NCBI RefSeq assembly: GCF_902459465.1
Contig: NC_047082.1
Coordinates: forward strand, 1,488,001-1,552,000
Reading direction: 5' to 3'
Length of the DNA: 64,000 nt
DNA from: Asterias rubens
Taxonomy: Eukaryota; Echinodermata; Asteroidea; Forcipulatida; Asteriidae
Below are positions 57,201-64,000 of the stretch, piece by piece (the first letter of the stretch is position 1; the number at the start of each line of letters is the position of its first letter). The notes below the pieces were generated by a model. It did not search any database and was not told the origin of the DNA. It was given only the letters and a program-made list of their open reading frames with translations. The translations under genes were made by a program, and so were the position numbers.

Positions 57201-60200
57201 GATTGGCTGTGAGATTTTTACCAAAGGTGTCCAGTGCCTTTAAAGCCATTGGACACTTTCGGTAAACAGTATTGTCTAAAGGCCCACACTTTATCTATCA
57301 CAACTTTTATATAAAATAACAAACCTGTAAAAATTTAGGCTCAATCGGTCATCGGAGTCGGGAGAAAATAATGGGAAAACCCATCCTTGTTTCTGCACGT
57401 TTCGACATAATGTTCAAAATAAATCCGTAATTCTCGTTAGCGAGAATTGATAATTTAATGTTTTAATGTTTTCTCGAAAAGTAAAGCATTTCATGGAATA
57501 ATATTTCAAGAGAAGTCTTTCACCATTACCTTCTGTAAACCCTGTAAGTTATTTGTAAATCTGTGAACTTTTATTATTTTGTTCTGTTCCGAAAGTGTAT
57601 AATGGCTTTAAAGCTGCACAATATTCTATTTAACAGGACGCCATCAAATGCAGCAGCAGCAGTAACGTCAGCAGGAATAACAGCATTGGTGTGGACGAGG
57701 CTCCTGGGAAGCTAACAGCTGACCAGAAAGTCGCTCTAGAAGACTTCCTTACGAGCATTGCGTCTCTACCTACGAATACACGGCTGTCAAAGAGCGAGAC
57801 AGATAGCGTCGCTACGGTAGGTCGGGGATTGGGGGGGGGGGGGGGGGGGGCTGGGGATGGCTATAACAATGACAAAATGTATAAGGCCGTAGTAATGTTC
57901 CTGTGTGTGTTTTATCCACACTCCGAAATCTCTCGGGTCAGAATTGACTTGGTACGGTCCCAGTTGAGGGGGCCTGACCCACGATGGGTTTTCAACTGAC
58001 GGAAAGTGGGGTTTTCATCCCGGATTATGTCTAATTTTAACCCTTTTGTGTCATTTTGACCCTGATCCCGGTCTTACCGATCCAAAATGGGTCAAGCCCT
58101 AACGGGACCCAGTCAGACCTTTTGATCCAGAAAGGGCTCGCTTGTTATTCCCAAACAGAACGAAAAATAATTGGGCCAATTCACCTCAAAAGTGCGCCCT
58201 CTTGGGGCCGATACAACTTTCTCATTTGCATATTAAAGTTTGTATCGGTGACCTTCGACCTGTCACTTCTCCGTTTGGCTTTCGACAGAGAGACCCAGAG
58301 TAGCAGTTTGGCTGTAAATTCTCTCTATTAAATTTGTGGGGAGCATGGCTCTTACCATGCTCCAAGGTTTCTCATCTGGGCGGGATGATGTTAGAGCCCC
58401 ACCCAGTGACTTAAGTGAGTACGTTTTGGGTTTTATACCAAGTCATTCTGCCAACAGGGGGGCAGAAGAAAAGTCATTCAGATTTCAGCACCCGCCACAC
58501 ACACATGACACATGGCAGATGGTGTTAAAATGAAGTAGACTGACTGTGAGAATGGGTTGAACTTGAGATGAGATAGTACGTATAGTAGGAATCCAAGTAG
58601 TATAGTGAGTCTCTGGATAACTTTCCGTATGGCGCCACCACCTTTTCACTCATTTTTACAAAAAGGGACATCTCATTGAGGTAAATTAAATACTATATTA
58701 TTTCATATCGAATGAAAAAGTGGTGGCGCCATACGTAAACTTGACAATATGTTTTTTGAAGCAGAAAAAGACCATCGATATTAAAATTTACAAAAGGGGC
58801 CACACTATGCACATATGCCTCTCCTCTACCCCCCCCCCCTCTAGTCTATCTAGTATTAGTACCATTTCTACCTCCATGATTATACGATGCGTTACACCAA
58901 CTGATTTTTCTATGAATCAGTACACTTTTAAAAGACTCCAAAAACCTTTAGATGGTATTAATACTAAATAGACAACAAGTCCAATTCCTTGACATTTTTA
59001 TTTTTGCAGAATGTTCTGTTCGCGTTTTCAAAGCTAACGGAACCTGAACAGACTTTGGTAAGATGACTGGATGACACTTTTGATTTGTTCCTTTTCTTTC
59101 TATGTAAATGATTTCTATTGAAAATAAAATATTAAACATTAAAATCTCTGCTTGCATTTAAAGCCATTATACACTTTCGGAACAGACAAAAAAAGTTCAC
59201 AGATTTACAAATAACTTACAGGGTTTACAGAAGGCAATGGTAAAAGACTTCTCTTGAAATATTATTACATGAAATGCTTTACTTTTTGAGAAAACATTGA
59301 ATTATCAATTCACGACATCAGAAAGGCCATTTTAATTTTGCAAAGGGCACTTCCATTGGAAAATCTTAAAGTCAATGGGAAATTTGTAAGGGGCACCAAA
59401 GCCAAGACCAATGGCAATGAAGGCCCATGTAATTCAAGGCCTGGTCATAATTATGCCTGTGAATTTCTCACAGGACTCTGGGGAAATCAATGAACAAACA
59501 GTGCTTTCCACATAATGGCATTTGTGTAAAACTAAGGCCAAGTAAAAAAACAAACATGTTTCACGTCCCCGCCCGCTTCCTTTTTACAGGCCGCCTCCTT
59601 TTTTATTTTATTTTTTATTTTATTTTGTTATGCACATTATTATTATTTTTTTTTAAATAGGGTTATTTTAAATGATCTCAGCAAAAACAATCTGAATGTC
59701 TTGTCTGAATGCCTCGACTAAATTGTTTCATTTATGTTTTGTGTATTTCAGCAGTAGAAAAAACAATGGATATTTGACATTTTAACAAAGAATGGCGGCC
59801 ATCTTGAAATAAAAAATAAAAAATAAAAAGCCCCTCTTCCTCCTTTTTTTGAAAAACCCGGACGTGAAACATGTTTTGTTTTTTCTCGGCCTAATGTGCA
59901 TTATCTCTTATGCAAATCAAGTTATTGTTGTTTCTGTCAACAGTCAACTGAAAATGAGATGGATGTAGTGTCTGACACAGAAGATGCGATGAAGGTTTTG
60001 GCTGGAACTTTAGCGCCTGGCAACTGCACAACGCTCACAAAACAACAAAACAGTAAGTATAATTAGACCAGAACAGAAAGGCGAGGCAGATTGATTTTGA
60101 AAGAAGGGCAGGACAATGTCAGTGATCGCAAGAAATTTTGACTTGCAATGGTTAGTAGAAAAGTGCAAGTCGTTTCTCTGCTCAATTTTTCAACAGCATT

Positions 60201-63200
60201 ATTGTGTCAAAAGGAGAACACAGTAAATGAGCACTGCCCAATGGAATGCGTTTATGGGTGGACAGGTTGTCATAGTGTGGTGTCTCGCATGCCTTCCACC
60301 TCGGAGACCTTGGTTTCTTGAGAACACCGCAATTGGATTTTCAGTCCCTACCTCAATCCTTGAAATAATTCTGAGTATGTATGAATCATACCTCAGATTC
60401 AAACGTTTTTGGCTAAACAAATTATCCAAACCATACAACCTCAAACGGAATCCTGTCTTAAACTATTTTCTCCAAAGCTGCATTGCTTCTCAGCAAATAA
60501 GATTTTATGGTCATAAATTGTTGGCATATTTACCAATCTATGGCCCCTACCTGTTAACAGTGAGTGGAATGGCCCCTACCTGTTAACAGTGAATGGAATG
60601 GAACAGATTTCTTCCATAACGATTGCTCATGCTTGTACTTTTGATATTTATTTCAACGAAAATTTGTATACATTGCCACCAAAGGTGCTGACTTATGCAG
60701 CTACCAGACTGTAGACGATCTTAAAGCATTTGAATTTGTCCAGGAAGTGGAAACTTCTGCCTCATCATCCCAGGATAGCCTGGATGTTGATTTCAGTGAC
60801 TTTGACCTACTTCCTGATGATGGTAAGTAATTAATGACGGTGTACTTAAAATACATGCATTGGCTGCCATCAATTAGGTAAATGAAAACGTGCATGTGTG
60901 TCTGCGCAACACTCACGCCCAATGTTAGGGCTTTATTGACCATAGAGAGGGCACTGTTTGGGTCTTGTTGCAAGATACGCAAGGGATGTAGGGAACATTA
61001 CATCGCATGGGAGGCTGGTCCCCAGTCTTTAACCATGGATAAGGACAGGCAGTGGTCTTACAAACCCATTGGTTTTATTCATCCCAACTGTAGATTCATC
61101 CCAACTGCAATTGAGTTGAGTTGAGGTTTTTTTTTATATAGCGCTTTTTCACTCCCTACGGGTGTCTCAAAGCTCTTCAAGATATTACCCCTGGTCACTG
61201 GGCCTTAATTCACTCCTTAAACCATCTCAGCTCCCTGGGGAGTATGCAGCCTCGTGCAACAAATGTGCTACTCGGCTAAATCAATCACAAGAACCATCTC
61301 TGCCCTCACAGGTACCCATTTACCCCTGGGTGGAGAGAAGCAATAATAGTTAAGTGTCTTGCTTAGGGACACAAGTGTCACGACCGGGATTCGAACTCAC
61401 ACTCTGCTGAACAGAATCAGGAGAGCTTGAATTCGGAGCTCTTAACCGCTCGGCCACGACACCCTACCCTTGGGTTGGTCCAACTATAGATGGGGTAACC
61501 CGACAGTGTAATCAGTCTGTGGGCCTCTGAAGTAATTTCAGTCATCTGAAAATTCTCTTGACTTAGAACTTGGCTAGTAAGTGATATTTGGAAATCATCA
61601 TTGATAAAACTTGAGAAAATTAATAAGAATCTATTTCTGCATTTCCATCCACCATCGCGCACCCGCACCTTCTACTCGCAGCCTAGTGTTGCATCAACCC
61701 AGGAACACTTTGTGTTTCAGTGGTTGATCCTCTGCACAGAGAAAAGATCTGCGAGTTCCAGCTATAGTAAGGCTGTCCCAATTGTAACACTGAAGTTGGG
61801 ACCCAACTATAGTTCTCAAGTAGGGACCTTTCTCAAGTTAGGAGGCAACAGTTTGATAAGAAAGACACTTTAAACCACCAGATTGACTCGGTGTCCACAA
61901 AACACCACCTTTACGGATCAGGCTTTAGGTTTTAGGCTGAAGAGAATGCACTTCATCTTTTTGATATTTTAATTTTTATTTTACTTGTCAGGGAATTTCA
62001 CTTTGGTGGTCTTGAGGAAAGAGAATAATCTGAACAGAACAGTTTTCCTGAACAAAACAGAGTAAGTACAACCAAGACCGACATATTTTTTATATCCCAC
62101 TTATAGCATTACAAAACCGAGGCTGAAAGGTAAAACACGTTTAGTTGGGAAATATTGCTTACTAACTTTCTGCTTAGCAGATTTGAGCAGGATACCAGTT
62201 ACAAATGGTGCTAGATGGTAATTTGGCTGGTTACCTTATTTTGGTATGCATAATTTTGTTATGCTTAGCTATGTGTGCTAGCAGCTCCATGCAACAGGGG
62301 CTTGCTTGGACCTAGCCTGAACATCTGACGTCACGCTTCGAGGCTCGTGAATAAGGCCAGAGACCCGTCTCCAAACCGGCGTGTACTTTCACCTTTGGCC
62401 TTCATTCATTTCACATAGAAATACGCAGTCAAATTCTATTGCGGACATGACAGCATTGTACTGTTTGGGCATAGAAAGCTCATGTCACTGCACGTATTGT
62501 ATCTAATGGAAACACTGGCTCTGAGAGCAGGGACCTGTCTGTCTCCTTGCGGATAAAGACAAGGGCCAAGTCTATACAAGCTTGGACTCATCTATAATGG
62601 GTGACTTTTTGCGACACTAGGTGGCAGCAGACTTAACAGGTAAGTCCATTGTTCTTGCAAATGTGAGCATCCTTATTAGAACTACGTCAACAATGGAATA
62701 ACTCAAATGGAGGCTAGAAGGAGAAATAGTCCCCTTAATGTGAACATTTATGTCATATACATTAACGCCATTGTTTATAGGGAACCAGACAACAAGATGG
62801 TGGTATTTTATAACGAAGACCCATTAAAAATGCATCCTATACCAGACACCTCAGCTATGCACATTGGCTGTAGAATAGGGCTTGGGCGTTCCGGACAAAT
62901 CCATTGCCTGCCGAGATTCGGTCCGGCCCTAAAGCTTCACATTCCATAACGGTTCTTCCAGTCAGATTCTATTTTTTTCTGACTTTGCAGGACAGAAGTT
63001 GCTTACAACGAGACGACTCAAGAAGTGAACAGCGCCCTCTTGACCTTCTCGCTCTTTGTTGAAGGCAACAAGACATCGGTGCCCGTTACCTTCCGCCTTC
63101 AGCACATTGAAGTAATCATTAACCAATCCTTGAGCATTGTTGATCTTTAACTAGTTAATGTCGGAAATCTTCAAATACTTTTCTCCTTCCAAGAAATTTG

Positions 63201-63756
63201 TTTTGCATTCCAAAGGTTCCCCCCCCCCCAAAAAAAAAAAATAGACAGGTTTTTGGAGGGTTGTTGTCAGGACCATTTTTCTCAGAGAGCACTGCTGTCA
63301 CAAAGAAACCATGACCTAACAAAATCACGGCAGCAAAAATTCTGTAGCGACAATTTTTTAAGAAAAATCTTCAGAGTTAAAATTTCTGCAGGGTTCTGTT
63401 TCCTCCAACCGACACGCCCCCAATTGATCCCCTCCCATGAAAGCCCAGTGAATGTAAATGATGGTGGTGTTGATATACCTTGCCTGGAGAATTTACAGTC
63501 CTGAATCTAGCTTGAAAAAAAAACCTCAAATATTCTCAACAAAATTTCAAATGTAAACTGTCTTCGCCTATTCTGCGGCTTGTGCCTGTATTTACCAATT
63601 AATTTTGTGTATTGACAAAAACGAGCTGTCAGTCAAATTGCCCGATTTGTAATTTTCTTGTTAGGATACTGGCACAGAAATACGTACCATTGATGATACA
63701 GCATTTTATGAGGTCAGAACACCCATATGCACATTTTGGAACGAGATTAACGAAAC
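53298..63756 (+). CDS. Adhesion GPCR B (paralog of A), 5' part, cut by the window edge
   Basis: Exons 53298-53321, 53711-53735, 54941-55689, 57637-57816, 59010-59057, 59944-60052, 60685-60822, 61992-62061, 62991-63111 and 63665-63756 give 518 residues so far, ending in phase 2. Exon order and phases equal receptor A exons 1-10, with exon 2 (25 nt), exon 5 (48 nt) and exon 6 (109 nt) of equal length. Signal peptide MMLRLTELVFLLATI; Asn-Ala-Thr-Thr and Thr/Gln repeat stalk (about 30-250); CGGPVDTFE joined to DAIKCSSS; GAIN segments NVLFAFSKLTEPEQTL, NFTLVVLRKEN and NSALLTFSLFVEG; then RTPICTFW (507-513ish) that opens the GPS. The cleavage half of the GPS and the 7TM part must lie beyond 64000. 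The start could be either of two adjacent ATGs (53298, 53301). Confidence 0.88.
53916..54391 (+). repeat. Long GTTT/GTTC/GCTC tetranucleotide array
   Basis: (GTTT)n about 53916-53980, (GTTC)n to about 54235, (GCTC)n to about 54268, (GTTC)n to about 54370 and (GTTT)n to 54391. Nearly pure over 475 bp. It lies in intron 2 of receptor B. Confidence 0.97.
54691..54865. mobile_element. MITE family 2
   Basis: GCCCAATTTCATAGAGCTGC and GCAGCTCTATGAAATTGGGC are perfect inverted ends. It lies in intron 2 of receptor B. Confidence 0.88.
54990..55640 (+). repeat. Coding tandem repeats, NPNATT and TTDQSTTMYQS units, stalk of receptor B
   Basis: First part: 7-residue (21-bp) units of the type NPNATTA, each with an N-X-T glycosylation sequon (Asn-Ala-Thr), interrupted by DQLTT. 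Second part from about 55345: 11-residue (33-bp) units TDQSTTMYQST in about nine copies. Unlike receptor A, much of the stalk should carry N-linked glycans. Confidence 0.9.
55865..55995 (-). mobile_element. Penelope-like fragment, second copy without ribozyme part
   Basis: GGTTTGCGGTAACACCATGT, TTACCAGGTAGAGTTGTTCT, CTACTGCCGCGGAGTAGA and GACTTCTCAGTTCTG match 13490-13610 closely. The ribozyme segment is absent. It lies in intron 3 of receptor B. Confidence 0.7.
56465..56835. mobile_element. Diverged relative of the 35.9-kb palindrome
   Basis: TTTTTCAAGGATGAACAAAA, GCTTTCACCTCGCACCAATG and TTAGTTTTTCGACATTATC parallel the 36.1-kb sequence. ATGCCTCTCGTTAAC at the left pairs with TTAACGAGAGGCA at the right. 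It lies in intron 3 of receptor B. Confidence 0.6.
57240..57613. mobile_element. MITE family 3, longer copy
   Basis: TAAAGCCATTGGACACTTTC at the left and GAAAGTGTATAATGGCTTTA at the right. The interior has GTAAACCCTGTAAGTTATTT as in the 18392 copy. It ends 24 bases before exon 4 of receptor B. Confidence 0.85.
58627..58736. mobile_element. Second copy of the 110-bp MITE, inverted
   Basis: Ends CGTATGGCGCCACCA and TGGTGGCGCCATACG. The interior matches the 599-711 copy read on the other strand. It lies in intron 4 of receptor B. Confidence 0.85.
59157..59320. mobile_element. MITE family 3, truncated
   Basis: TTTAAAGCCATTATACACTT followed by TTACAGGGTTTACAGAAGG (reverse of the other copies), then a break. 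It lies in intron 5 of receptor B. Confidence 0.7.
60268..60365 (+). mobile_element. Decayed SINE-like fragment
   Basis: GTGTGGTGTCTCGCATGCCT followed by CCACCTCGGAGACC and a shared GGATTTTCAGTCCC, similar to the fragment at 8560. It lies in intron 6 of receptor B. Confidence 0.45.
61125..61466 (-). mobile_element. tRNA-derived SINE, same family as 3251-3606
   Basis: Read on the minus strand it starts GGTGTCGTGGCCGAGCGGTT, carries GTTCGAATCCCGGTCGTGAC, and ends at a TATATAGCGC-type tail (61131-61143 on the plus strand). It lies in intron 7 of receptor B. Confidence 0.88.
62118..62303. mobile_element. MITE family 2, partial
   Basis: TTGCTTACTAACTTTCTGCT, GGTTACCTTATTTTGGTATG and GCAGCTCCATGCAACAGGGG match the family with a decayed outer end. 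It lies in intron 8 of receptor B. Confidence 0.55.
62310..62580 (-). repeat. 'GACGTCAGATGTTCA' dispersed repeat
   Basis: CCTGAACATCTGACGTCACG, AGGCTCGTGAATAAGGCCAG, GACAGCATTGTACTGTTTGG and GGGACCTGTCTGTC parallel the 50.7-51.4 kb copy. It lies in intron 8 of receptor B. Confidence 0.7.
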
Positions 63757-64000
63757 GTAAGTTTAAATTTATTTGTGGCCATTACAACCTCATAGCTGCT
63801 TTTAGCAAATACCGTAGGTAAGCACAACAAAATGTTGCTTACCAGAACTATTATTATCTGGCAATGAAACCAAGGATGTCTCATAAGTGAACTTAATAGT
63901 CACTGGAGCTCACAACGTGAGAAAACCTGTAAATGCTATCAAAAACGCATAGCTAGTCTTAAGTTACTCGTCCTAAGTCAAGATAAGACTAGTCCTAACT

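Overview
This is eukaryotic nuclear DNA: small exons, GT-AG introns with conserved phases, many microsatellites and dense short dispersed repeats. The gene content (non-vertebrate AANAT-type acetyltransferases, an SLC5 monocarboxylate carrier, adhesion GPCRs with mucin-like stalks) together with the tRNA-derived SINEs and the 'GTGTCCACTGCC' inverted-repeat elements suggests an echinoderm, probably a sea star. The species call is inference. All exon models below were assembled by hand from splice signals, frame continuity and family knowledge; no alignment was run.

Layout. (1) 2.8-6.7 kb and 7.4-10.7 kb: two tandem five-exon genes encoding GNAT N-acetyltransferases of the AANAT type, with identical intron phases. 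A second copy of the last exon lies at 11.9 kb. (2) 12-19.6 kb: intergenic, filled with repeats, including a Penelope-like fragment that carries a hammerhead-ribozyme-like motif on the minus strand. (3) 19.9-30.7 kb: a 16-exon SLC5A8-like sodium-coupled monocarboxylate transporter, 610 residues, ending in a PDZ-ligand-like TRF. Its second intron holds a 2.3-kb foldback element that landed exactly on the splice donor. (4) 31-34.7 kb: repeats. (5) 34.7-50.2 kb: a complete 22-exon adhesion GPCR (1548 residues): signal peptide, a roughly 740-residue Ser/Thr/Gln tandem-repeat stalk, GAIN domain, GPS, seven transmembrane helices and a long cytoplasmic tail. (6) 50.2-53.3 kb: repeats. (7) 53.3 kb to the right edge: a paralogous adhesion GPCR in the same orientation, cut by the window at the GPS. 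Its stalk is built of Asn-Ala-Thr-Thr repeats and Thr/Gln repeats.

All five genes lie on the plus strand. The two gene pairs look like local tandem duplications. Nothing indicates that the three families work in one pathway. The acetyltransferases would act on amines in the cytosol, the SLC5 protein moves monocarboxylates with sodium across the plasma membrane, and the two adhesion GPCRs are surface receptors with autoproteolytic architecture.

The rest of the window is dominated by non-autonomous mobile DNA: at least ten copies of one ~370-bp inverted-repeat family, several other MITE or foldback families (some nested in each other), SINEs, 5'-truncated LINE tails and long microsatellites.
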